From Gigaspora rosea (lineage: Eukaryota > Glomeromycota > Glomeromycetes > Diversisporales > Gigasporaceae), in NCBI GenBank assembly GCA_003550325.1, contig QKWP01002022.1, positions 23,264 through 87,263 on the forward strand: 64,000 nt of DNA, given 5' to 3'. The first letter of the stretch is position 1, and each line of letters opens with the position of its first letter. Positions 1-8,620 of the stretch are shown one piece after another. The notes under the pieces were generated by a model. It was not told where the DNA came from and did not search any database. It saw only the letters and a program-made list of their open reading frames with translations. The translations under genes were made by a program, and so were the position numbers.

Positions 1-515
1 AGGGATACCAAGAAAGAGAAAGACCCAATGTGCCCGAGATGCGAAAAGGAGTATGAAAACCAAACATACTGGATATGGTGTCAAGAAAACACATATACAA
101 TGAAACAGGAGATTACTGAAGTTTATGAAGAATCTAAAGAAGGGAAGAAAGTACCAGAAAAAACGCGAGAAGAAGAAACAAAAAAATACATAGAATGGTT
201 AAAGAAAAAAAAAACACCCAGTATATTATTCCAAAAGAAAACATCATACCTGGAAGTAAAAATGGAAAGAGGAATCACAAAAAGATTTTACGAACGTCCT
301 TATGGAAAAAATCTATGAAAAAATATGGATACCCAGCAGAGAAGCAATTAACAACTCTAAGAAGGAAAAGACAGGAACGTTATAAAAAACAATATACCAA
401 CAGAACCAATACACGGAAAAGAAATGATTGGAAACGCTCAGAGAAAGTACGCGAAATGGAAAAAACTTTCATAGATAACAACGAGAAGGTTGATACAATT
501 GAAGACTTCGACTGA
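1..515 (+). pseudogene. LINE (non-LTR retrotransposon) C-terminal remnant
   Basis: Reading from the window edge, residues include a Cys-rich knuckle of the form CPRC-x(n)-WIWC (about 55-87), which resembles the C-terminal zinc-binding motif that follows the reverse transcriptase/RNase H region in fungal LINE ORF2 proteins. A second frame (about 290-395) continues with a segment around IYEKIWIP, also seen near the ends of such proteins, so at least one frameshift separates the two. No reverse transcriptase core is visible because the upstream part lies outside the window. The protein would have copied its own RNA at nicked target DNA; this fragment cannot. It ends beside the composite element starting at 527. 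Alternative: an unrelated Lys/Glu-rich ORF; the CxxC...WxxC pattern makes LINE more likely. Confidence 0.5.
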
Positions 516-718
516 GTAGGTCCATAACCAGTGTATAAAATAGCATGATAAAAATCCAGATCTACCGTTTTTTATATTGCATATACTAATATTTTAAAAT
601 TGGTCCGGTGCAACAAACGGTGCATGATCCGGAATTTTTTGAAGTAACCGGTGCGTGCATCTATGTGCCCCAATGATCTGATGACCATTTTCTACTAATG
701 CAGGTTTTTTTGTACCGG

Positions 719-1129
719 TGTCACGGTCGAATTTGTGACTCCAGGTTTTTGTGGTACCGATCGGGGCCTGGAAATGGCGTAATCGGTGATTTCGGGACTT
801 ACATGACTTTAATTAAAAGTCTAAAAATTGATTGCATGAATGATGCGTAAATAATTATGTAATAATCAGTGACGCAAATGTAAATAGTAAATAATAAATA
901 AGGCATCGACCCCAAGAGGGGAAGTGCCTAGCTTTTGATACTCATATTAGTTTGAGTTCTTTGGACGAACTATAATATCTAAGTGATTTTCTAAGTAAAT
1001 AAACTTATCTGCATGAAGTATCTATTAGGTGGAGTACCTGAACAATACGCCAGTAGTGTATTAACCAAGCGAGTGAATTTTATTGGCAAAACCCCACAAG
1101 TGCATGGTATATTAGAAATAGCCATGACA
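719..1129 (+). repeat. 5' LTR, copy A
   Basis: A 411-bp direct repeat of 2868-3277, starting TGTCACGGTC and ending CATGACA, so it has TG..CA ends. It is preceded by CCGG (715-718), which recurs directly after the 3' LTR as a probable 4-bp (or 5-bp ACCGG) target duplication. The LTR pair differs by scattered substitutions, mostly transitions. The sequence after it (CAAGGACCTGGGTAAGAG) is where a primer-binding site should be; I cannot match it to a specific tRNA. Confidence 0.85.
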
Positions 1130-1313
1130 CAAGGACCTGGGTAAGAGACAGTCTTACTCGTAGGAATTTATTGGCTTGTACCTCGTGAAAGGTCGTGTTT
1201 GCCGAAATTGTTGAGATTTGTGTAAGTGTGAGTGCTCAAGTGGTAATTATTGTTGATTAACGTCGAAGATCAAAAAAAAAAGGGTGAAGGTTACCTAAAG
1301 TTGGACGAAAAAA

Positions 1314-2426
1314 ATGGGAACCGAAGAACGATTGATGTCATTAGTGGAAATCGTAGTGAAGGTGGTAGTTGAAATCGTGAAAGTCTTGATGGTGAAGCAA
1401 GCAAAACAACATCGGTATAGGCCACATCTATGTTACGCATGTAGAAAGCCAGGACATTTGGCTCGATCTTGTCCTTCGCACGTGCAAACTGTAGATAAAA
1501 TGGAAGGCACGGATCAGAATTGGCGTGGGAAAAAGAACCATTATAAGAAAGGGAAAAAGGATACAAATCCAAAAGGCAAAGATCAAGACGTAAGATCCTT
1601 TAGGTTCGTGGATGTAAAAAACGGCGATGTCAAGAAAAATAAGAAGGTTGATGCAATGTACATTGATAAAGATAAAGAAAAGAATATGATGATTAATTTG
1701 GTGAACTATGACGAAGTATGTGGAATGAACGAAGAATTTAAATACTTACCTAAACCGGATGAAGAAATGACCCGAGATATTGAACGTTGTGATGAAGTCA
1801 GTGAAAACGGAGCAGAGGTAATGAGAGAAACACCATTGGCCATAGTTACACGAATGGAAACCTTTGATGACCATGTTGAAGGTGCAAAAGACTGGTTGGT
1901 AAGGTTCAGATTCGAAAACGTCATTAACGAAGGTGAGGATGCTGGCGTTAAATATGATAATGCGAAGAATGATGAAAAATCGAACGATTGTTTGAGTAAT
2001 ACAAGGGGCACATGCGATAATGGAGGAAATGCCAGCAAAATAACGGGTAATACCTTAGGGACTGGTTTTTCGCGTATGCAATGCTCAATAAAGAAGCAGA
2101 GGTTAAAAGGTGAAATAATCTTGAACAATCGTGGAGGAATTTTCAGATCGTTGTATTATTCAAGTCGGAAATTGATCAAAAAAATGGACGTCAAAACAAT
2201 TGGAAATTCGTTTTCAAGCGAGGTATATAAAGGATTCAAAGGTGATCTTGATCGGGGCAAATTGAGTGTTGATGGAAAGATGAATATTCGACATATTCGA
2301 TCTGGTGATGAAAGAGGAATCGATTTTTACAAATGTCTTTACCTGAACCATATGATTGGTTGTGATGGTCTTGAACATGCAATTTTTGGAAGTCGATTGA
2401 CAAAAAATAGGAAAATTGGACATTAG
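1314..2426 (+). CDS. Zinc-knuckle (Gag-like) protein of a pol-less LTR element, copy A
   Basis: This 370-aa ORF is intact. A CCHC knuckle, CYACRKPGHLARSC (residues about 40-53), is the nucleic-acid-binding motif of retroelement Gag nucleocapsids. A basic Lys/Arg/Gly-rich stretch follows (about 65-95), then about 270 residues rich in Asp, Glu, Asn and Lys with no motif I recognise. No capsid domain precedes the knuckle, and there is no aspartic protease DT/SG, reverse transcriptase, RNase H or integrase, so the element cannot copy itself and resembles non-autonomous Gag-only LTR elements. The start is the first ATG after an A-rich run, in the internal domain 185 bp past the 5' LTR. Copy B (5862-6974) has the same length and only a few amino-acid changes, such as R/G and W/R near residue 195, so the frame has survived in both. 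Antisense frames of 93, 140 and 69 aa are shadows. Confidence 0.75.
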   Translation: MGTEERLMSLVEIVVKVVVEIVKVLMVKQAKQHRYRPHLCYACRKPGHLARSCPSHVQTVDKMEGTDQNWRGKKNHYKKGKKDTNPKGKDQDVRSFRFVDVKNGDVKKNKKVDAMYIDKDKEKNMMINLVNYDEVCGMNEEFKYLPKPDEEMTRDIERCDEVSENGAEVMRETPLAIVTRMETFDDHVEGAKDWLVRFRFENVINEGEDAGVKYDNAKNDEKSNDCLSNTRGTCDNGGNASKITGNTLGTGFSRMQCSIKKQRLKGEIILNNRGGIFRSLYYSSRKLIKKMDVKTIGNSFSSEVYKGFKGDLDRGKLSVDGKMNIRHIRSGDERGIDFYKCLYLNHMIGCDGLEHAIFGSRLTKNRKIGH

Positions 2427-2527
2427 GAAGTTATAAAATCGTTATGATGAAAAAAAAGGAAGAATTTGGGAACATGTGATACACGTGACTTATGCCGATC
2501 GATCAGATCTGTAAACAAGCGATTGAA

Positions 2528-2655
2528 TTATGAACAGTCGGTATTGAGAATACCGAAGTAAGGTATAATTAAGGAAATTACTACAGTTGGTAAGATGAGC
2601 ACCGAAGTATGGTCTTGATTTTGCACAGTCGGTAAAAGAACATGCCGAAGTAAGA
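2528..2655 (+). repeat. Three hairpin repeats downstream of the Gag-like ORF
   Basis: Three successive blocks have the form ACAGTCGGTA - spacer - ACCGAAGTA (about 2533-2565, 2584-2617 and 2627-2653). The outer arms (CGGTA / TACCG) are complementary, most clearly in CGGTATTGAGAATACCG. They are followed by a run of about 19 A. The same blocks occur reversed in copy B (about 5630-5760). They could be structured 3' RNA elements such as packaging or stability signals, but that is inference. Confidence 0.6.
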
Positions 2656-2835
2656 AATAAATGTACGCAAAAAAAAAAAAAAAAAAATTCTTTTTAGGCG
2701 AACATTGTACTTTTTATTTTTTTATTTATGTAATTGAATTAGTATTAGGTTGGGAAAATGGTGTAATGCATAGTTTATGTTGGATAATTGGGTATTTGTG
2801 TTGAATAATTGGGTTTGATTTGCAAGGGTTGAAAC

Positions 2836-2867
2836 TTCAGGGACGAAGTTCCGGGGGGTCTAGCTCG
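2836..2867 (+). other. Ty3/gypsy-like 3' end relic with G-rich tract before the 3' LTR
   Basis: The stretch TCAGGGACGAAGTTCCGG followed by GGGG lies directly upstream of the 3' LTR. A phrase of the form GGACGAA...GGGGGG just before the LTR is usual at the 3' end of pol plus polypurine tract in many Ty3/gypsy elements. It suggests the element arose by deletion of pol from a Ty3/gypsy parent, leaving the plus-strand priming tract. Copy B has the same stretch at about 5430-5455. Confidence 0.5.
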
Positions 2868-3277
2868 TGTCACAGTCGAATTTGTGACCCCGGGATTTTG
2901 TGGTACCGATCGGGGCCTGGGAATGGTGTAATTGGTGATTTTGGGACTTACATGACTTTAATTAAAAGTCTAAAAATTGATTGCATTAACGATGCGTAAA
3001 TAATTATGTAATAATCAGTGACGCAAATGTAAATAGTAAATAATAAATAAGGCATCGACCCCAAGGGGAGAAGTGCCTAGCTTTTGATGCTCATATTAGC
3101 TTAAGTTCTTTGGACGAACTATAATATCTAAATGATTTTCTAAGTGAATAAACTTATCTGCATGAAGTATCTATTAGGTGGAGTACCTGAACGATACGCC
3201 AGTAGTGTATTAACCAAGCGAGTGAATTTTATTAGCAAACCCCACAAGTGCACGGTATATTAGAAATAGCCGTGATA
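2868..3277 (+). repeat. 3' LTR, copy A
   Basis: A 410-bp match to the LTR at 719-1129, starting TGTCACAGTC and ending CGTGATA (the CA end changed to TA by a transition). CCGG follows at 3278-3281, matching the 4 bp upstream of the 5' LTR. It sits inside the TIR element, 65 bp from its right end. Confidence 0.85.
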
Positions 3278-3325
3278 CCGGTATTTTTTTATATAACAGG
3301 TGCATGTTCCGGTAAATTAAAATTT

Positions 3326-4783
3326 CTATTTTAAACACTGGTTTGCACATAATTCTTCTACTTGATAGCCTAAATAATAAAGTATTTGTTTGGATAATAA
3401 ATGACAAAAATAATCATATCCCTCATTACATTTTGAATAAAACAAATTATGTTGCAAATTTCTGAATAATTTAGTAGAAACAAATGTAATCAGATTAATA
3501 TCACTTATAGGTTCTTCAGTATATGAATAGTTATTTCTGGTTGATGTACGATAATAAATTGCAAAAATTTGTATAAAACATATTTCCTTATTAATTAATG
3601 CTAATGCAAATCCACCTTTTTGTATTGGGTGGATTAAAGAAATATTCACTGCACAAATTAAAGGAACATGATCTAAAACTATTAAATATTTAATTAATTA
3701 TTAAAAAATTAATATAATCCAATAATTAATACTTACTATAATTTGGTAGCTGCAATTCTTGTAGATTTTTTAATATTTTGTTAAAATTTTCAAATCTTTT
3801 TCTAATATCCCATCATTCTAATCATGCTTTAGGCAATCTTGAATTGTTATTATTATTGGTAATTTGTGCAACTATTTTACTAGCAATAAATGGATTAATT
3901 TTTGATAAATTATAATCTTTAGTTTCTTGAAATTGAGATCAAATCATTCTTTTTGAAGTATAAGCTTTATGATATTTTCGACGTTGATATAGAGAGTCAA
4001 AAATTATATTTTCATTATTACCTAATATATTAAAAGTATCATCATGAATTTGTTGTTGATATATATTATTAGATAAATTTTTTATCTGTTCACGAGCATC
4101 TATCAAATCCTCATTTATGTCATTCCATAAATCTAAGCTTGCAATATTTCCTAGCATTTCAGCAATTTCTGTTAAAATTTTTTTTTTATCTTGAAATTCA
4201 ATTGTTAAATTTTCTTCAATTGTTGAATTTTCTTCAATTGTTGAATTTTCTTCAATTGTTGGATGTTCTTCAATTGTCAGTATTTCATCATTTATTAAAA
4301 AATTAGTTGGAGATGATGATAATTTAGATTTTAATGTATTCGCTATAGAGACACACTTTGCTAAAGCATTTGCTTCTTTATATGCATTATCAATAAGAAC
4401 ACTAATTTTATCATTTGTAGGCCATATTTTTAAACAAAAATTTAAATCATTAATATTTTCTTCAAAATAGTCACAAATATAACCTATTAAAATTTAAATT
4501 AAATTAAGAAATTAATTATAATAGAATACAAAAAATTATTAAATAAACTAACCAACTCGAGAAGTTTTATTTTCAGGATTTGGATTAAAAATTGTAGAAT
4601 TACAGTAAGCATTTGTAATATGGTGAATTTTTGGAATTAAATATAATAAATTTGCATATGTAAAATCTGGTAAATGTTGCGTGCCATTCCAAAAAAATGT
4701 TCACATGCTTCGCTACCATGCATCCAGGGTAAGAACGGAACTGAATTATAATATTCTCGATGTGCTATAATAAGTAAAATCTG
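3326..4783 (-). pseudogene. Decayed intron-containing gene with GSEACEHFFG motif
   Basis: Read on the minus strand, a coding series starts after an acceptor-like TTACAG at about 4784 and includes PWMHGSEACEHFFGMAR, which I recall from a large uncharacterised fungal protein family that is probably repeat-associated. One base seems missing near 4687, after which the frame LPDFTYANLLYLIPK continues. Two introns fit GT..AG and restore frame: 4484-4552 (69 bp) and 3679-3736 (58 bp). Three in-frame TGA codons (3939-3941, 3822-3824, 3813-3815) fall where Trp is plausible. Upstream exons are missing beyond 4783. The 3' end runs into composite element A at 3342, so the last residues and stop come from the transposon TIR. 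A local repeat encodes copies of STIEEN. Function unknown. Confidence 0.6.
4200..4275 (-). repeat. 18-bp in-frame coding repeat, about 4 copies
   Basis: Four tandem copies of an 18-bp unit (AATTTTCTTCAATTGTTG on the plus strand), the last diverged. On the minus strand this gives repeated STIEEN within the pseudogene at 3326-4783. The 6-codon period suggests replication slippage in a formerly translated, probably disordered region. Confidence 0.8.
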
Positions 4784-4979
4784 TAATATTAAAAATTGTA
4801 ATTAGTTAATTTGTTTTTTTTTTTCTTTTTCTTTTTTTTTTAAAAGCGAGGTCCATTCTCTCTTCCATTTTATTAATAATTTATAAATTCACAATACATG
4901 TTTTTACAATTACTATATTAAGAAAAAAGAGACTAGAGCTAATTTACTCCCAACCTGAGCTTTGCCAAGACAGGTTATG
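4784..4979. other. Noncoding stretch between pseudogene and copy B
   Basis: It begins with a T/C-rich run (about 4807-4842), followed by about 130 bp containing GAGGTCCATTCTCTCTTCC and CTCCCAACCTGAGCTTTGCC. No ORF. It may be the end of another retroelement or SINE abutting copy B, but I see no target duplication. Confidence 0.4.
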
Positions 4980-5044
4980 GACAGCGTTTAAAATAGAAAT
5001 TTTAATTTACCGGTACATGCACCTGTTATATAAAAAAATACCGG

Positions 5045-5423
5045 TGTTACAGCTATTTCTAATATACCGTGCACTTGTGGGGTTTGCTAATAAAATTCAC
5101 TCGCTTGGTTAATACACTACTGGCGTATCGTTCAGGTACTCTACCTAATAGATACTTCGTGCAGATAAGTTTATTCACTTAGAAAATCACTTAGATATTA
5201 TAGTTCATCCAAAGAACTCAAGCTAATACGAGCATCAAAAGCTAGGCACTTCCCCCTTGGGGTCGATGCCTTATTTATTATTTACTATTTACATTTGCGT
5301 TAATGCAATCAATTTTTAGACTTTTAATTAAAGTCATGTAAGTCCCGAAATCACCGATTACGCCATTCCCAGGCCCCGATCGGTACCACAAAATTCCGGG
5401 GTCACAAATTTAACCACGATACA
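5045..5423 (-). repeat. 3' LTR, copy B, with 41-bp deletion
   Basis: On the minus strand it starts TGTATCGTGG at 5423 and ends GTAACA at 5045, followed by CCGG. Compared with the other three LTRs it lacks the stretch between TTGCGT and TGCAATC (about 41 bp, at about 5299). The deletion is absent from the 5' LTR at 7159-7567, so it arose after insertion. Confidence 0.85.
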
Positions 5424-5861
5424 AGCTATACCCCCGGAACTTCGTCCCCGAAGTTTCAACCCTTGCAAATCAAACCCAATTATTCAACACAAATTCTCAA
5501 TTATCCAACATAAACTATGCATTATACCATTTTCCCAACCTAATACTAATTCAATTACATAAATAAAAAAATAAAAAGTACAATGTTCGCTTAAAAAGAA
5601 TTTTTTTTTTTTTTTTTGCGTACATTTATTTCTTACTTCGGCATGTTCTTTTACCGACTGTGCATAATCAAGACCATACTTCGGTGCTCATCTTACCGAC
5701 TGTCATAATTTCCTTAATTATACCTTACTTCGGTATTCTCAATACCGACTGTTCATAATTCGATCGCTTGTTTACAGATCTGATCGATCGGCATAAGTCA
5801 CGTGTATCACGTGTTCCCAAATTCTTCCTTTTTTTTTTCATCATAACGATCTTATAACACC

Positions 5862-6974
5862 CTAATGTCCAATTTTCCTATTTTTTGTCAATCGACTTCC
5901 AAAAATTGCATGTTCAAGACCATCACAACCAATCATATGGTTCAGGTAAAGACGTTTGTAAAAATCGATTCCTCTTTCATCACCAGATCGAATATGTCGA
6001 ATATTCATCTTTCCATCAACACTCAATTTGCCCCGATCAAGATCACCTTTGAATCCTTTATATACCTCGCTTGAAAACGAATTTCCAATTGTTTTGACGT
6101 CCATTTTTTTGATCAATTTCCGACTTGAATAATACAACGATCTGAAAATTCCTCCACGATTGTTCAAGATTATTTCACCTTTTAACCTCTGCTTCTTTAT
6201 TGAGCATTGCATACGCGAAAAACCAGTCCCTAAGGTATTACCCGTTATTTTGCTGGCATTTCCTCCATTATCGCATGCGCCCCTTGTATTACTCAAACAA
6301 TCGTTCGATTTTTCATCATTCTTCGCATTATCATATTTAACGCCAGCATCCTCACCTTCGTTAATGACGTTTTCGAATCCGAACCTTACCAACCGGTCTT
6401 TTGCACCTTCAACATGGTCATCAAAGGTTTCCATTCGCGTAACTACGGCCAATGGTGTTTCTCTCATTACCTCTGCTCCGTTTTCACTGACTTCATCACA
6501 ACGTTCAATATCTCGGGTCATTTCTTCATCCGGTTTAGGTAAGTATTTAAATTCTTCGTTCATTCCACATACTTCGTCATAGTTCACCAAATTAATCATC
6601 ATATTCTTTCCTTCACCTTTATCAACGTACATTGCATCAACCTTCTTATTTTTCTTGACATCGCCGTTTTTTACATCCACGAACCTAAAGGATCTTACGT
6701 CTTGATCTTTGCCTTTTGGATTTGTATCCTTTTTCCCTTTCTTATAATGGTTCTTTTTCCCACGCCAATTCTGATCCGTGCCTTCCATTTTATCTACAGT
6801 TTGCATGTGCGAAGGACAAGATCGAGCCAAATGTCCTGGCTTTCTACATGCGTAACATAGACGTGGCCTATACCGATGTTGTTTCGCTTGCTTCACCGTC
6901 AAGACTTTCACGATTTCAACTACCACCTTCACTACGTTTTCCACTAACGACATCAATCGTTCTTCGGTTCCCAT
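5862..6974 (-). CDS. Zinc-knuckle (Gag-like) protein of a pol-less LTR element, copy B
   Basis: An intact 370-aa ORF on the minus strand, collinear with the copy at 1314-2426. It has the same CCHC knuckle (CYACRKPGHLARSC), the same basic stretch and the same acidic C-terminal region. Differences from copy A are few and mostly single-base transitions (for example residues near 12, 25, 58, 119 and 195), with no frameshift or stop. The start lies just after the minus-strand A-run, as in copy A. No protease or polymerase. If translated it would be an RNA- or DNA-binding protein possibly supplied in trans, but expression is not shown by sequence. Confidence 0.75.
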   Translation of the reverse strand: MGTEERLMSLVENVVKVVVEIVKVLTVKQAKQHRYRPRLCYACRKPGHLARSCPSHMQTVDKMEGTDQNWRGKKNHYKKGKKDTNPKGKDQDVRSFRFVDVKNGDVKKNKKVDAMYVDKGEGKNMMINLVNYDEVCGMNEEFKYLPKPDEEMTRDIERCDEVSENGAEVMRETPLAVVTRMETFDDHVEGAKDRLVRFGFENVINEGEDAGVKYDNAKNDEKSNDCLSNTRGACDNGGNASKITGNTLGTGFSRMQCSIKKQRLKGEIILNNRGGIFRSLYYSSRKLIKKMDVKTIGNSFSSEVYKGFKGDLDRGKLSVDGKMNIRHIRSGDERGIDFYKRLYLNHMIGCDGLEHAIFGSRLTKNRKIGH

Positions 6975-7158
6975 TTTTTTCGTCCAACTTTAGGTAACGT
7001 TCACCCTTTTTTTTTTGATCTTCGACGTTAATCAACAATAATTACCACTTGAGCACTCACACTTACACAAATCTCAACAATTTCGGCAAACACAACCTTT
7101 CACGAGGTACAAGCCAATAAATTCCTACGAGTAAGACTGTCTCTTACCCAGGTCCTTG

Positions 7159-7567
7159 TGTCACGGCTATTTCTAATATACCGTGCACTTGTGGGGTTTT
7201 GCTAATAAAATTCACTCGCTTGGTTAATACACTACTGGCGTATCGTTCAGGTACTCCACCTAATAGATACTTCATGCAGATAAGTTTATTCACTTAGAAA
7301 ATCACTTAGATATTATAGTTCGTCCAAAGAACTCAAGCTAATACGAGCATCAAAAGCTAGGCACTTCCTCCATTGGGGTCGATGCCTTATTTATTATTTA
7401 CTATTTACATTTGCGTCGCTGATTATTACATAATTATTACGCATCGTTCATGCAATCAATTTTTAGACTTTTAATTAAAGTCATGTAAGTCCCGAAATCA
7501 CCGATTACGCCATTCCCAGGCCCTGATCGTACCACAAAATCCCGGGGTCACAAATTCGACCGCAACA
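7159..7567 (-). repeat. 5' LTR, copy B
   Basis: A 409-bp LTR on the minus strand, starting TGTTGCGGTC at 7567 and ending GTGACA at 7159. The outer flank is CCAG on the minus strand, against CCGG beyond the other LTR, consistent with a 4-bp target duplication carrying one transition. Confidence 0.85.
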
Positions 7568-7761
7568 CTGGTACAAAAAAAAACCTGCATTAGTAGAAAA
7601 TGGTCATCAGATCATTGGGGCACATAGATGCACGCACCGGTTACTTCAAAAAATTCCGGATCATGCACCGTTTGTTGCACCGGACCAATTTTAAAATACC
7701 GGTATATGCAATATAAAAAATGGTAGATCCGGATTTTTATCATGCTATTTTATACACTGGT

Positions 7762-8420
7762 GCAAACATGTATTCATTACAATCTAATGCATATCAAATT
7801 TATCAAACTTTTACTAATGATAGTATTCTAGATTGTATTTTACGTTGTTTAAATCAAAAAGAACAAAAATAAATAAAACATTTTTACTATACTTTTACAA
7901 AAATATATCTATAATTTTTACCATTTTATGTTGCATTAATTGCATTATCTTAAAAACTAGCTAATTAATCAGTATGCAGTACTCTAAGACTAAAATATAT
8001 TAAGAATAAATTTTCATTATAAAATTTAAATTTTATTTGATTTGGTTGAGTTATTGAAAATAAAAAAATTTTATGTATGGTTTAATCTGGTATGTAAAAG
8101 TTTAGGTCAATTATAGATTTTTTATATATAGTATATATAAAAGTGGGTATAAAATCCAAAAATTTTTGGGTAGATTTTATTAAATCTTATAATCTTATTT
8201 CCTCCCACATTATATATAATTGTCCAGGGTCCTACGACGACCCAAGGTGACAATACCAATATACGATGATCAGGTAAAACGAAGCAGCCAAGGCGAAACC
8301 ACCAAAGGAGAAAAGGTACTAAAGTGATAGCTACAAAAAAAAAATAGATCAGTACACAAGTATTAATAAAAAAAAAGAGATGTAAAAAAGATACGTATGT
8401 AGATCTATGATCTCATGTAA
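7762..8420. other. AT-rich spacer
   Basis: No ORF of note. A short open stretch at 7768-7868 (MYSLQSNAYQIYQ...) may be exon debris. Around 8221-8320 the base composition is less A+T rich (GGTCCTACGACGACCC), without a motif I can name. Confidence 0.4.
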
Positions 8421-8422
8421 CC

Positions 8423-8548
8423 GGATATAATTTATAATCTGGATATAATTTATAATCTGGATACAATTTATAATCTGGATATAATTTATAATCTGGATAT
8501 AATTTATAATCCGGATATAATTTATAATCCGGATATAATTTATAATCC
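8423..8548. repeat. 18-bp tandem repeat, about 7 copies
   Basis: Seven copies of GGATATAATTTATAATCT, with the last copies ending CC instead of CT. The unit is almost its own reverse complement, so the array can form many small hairpins. No ORF crosses it. Confidence 0.9.
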
Positions 8549-8620
8549 GGATTCTATATTATATCTGGGATATATTTTATATAGGATTAATCCGGATTGA
8601 TCTTTTTAATTCTACTTATA

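Larger units (their letters stand above)
527..3342 (+). mobile_element. Composite element copy A: TIR DNA transposon with nested LTR element
   Basis: The left end reads ACCAGTGTATAAAATAG and the right end, reversed, ACCAGTGTTTAAAATAG, so the 2.8-kb unit has terminal inverted repeats of at least 17 bp. Inside each end are several CCGG-centred motifs (for example near 601, 630, 648 and 714 on the left, and 3278 and 3309 on the right). An LTR element (719-3277) is inserted within it. Copy B (4980-7761) is the same unit in inverted orientation with the same insertion at the same internal site, so insertion preceded duplication of the whole unit. No transposase is present, so mobility would need one supplied in trans. 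I could not find a clear target duplication outside the TIRs (left flank CCATA, right flank TTGCACATA). The right end lies inside the 3' part of the pseudogene at 3326-4783. Confidence 0.75.
4980..7761 (-). mobile_element. Composite element copy B (inverted)
   Basis: This is the reverse complement of 527-3342: the same TIR ends (right end ACACTGGT at 7754-7761; left end weaker, GACAGCGTTTAAAATAG), the same CCGG-rich arms and the same nested LTR element at the same site. Its 3' LTR has a 41-bp internal deletion. The 1.6 kb between A and B is unrelated to the element, so A and B form a large inverted repeat around it. By eye the copies are nearly identical in the ORF and arms, which points to recent amplification. 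Whether B transposed separately or arose by local inverted duplication cannot be settled from the flanks. Confidence 0.75.

Noticed and set aside
527..3342. Reading copies A and B as one long-TIR transposon with 3.3-4.8 kb as cargo
   Set aside because: Each copy has its own complete pair of outer ends, so two separate units explain the structure better, although a macro-transposon cannot be fully excluded.
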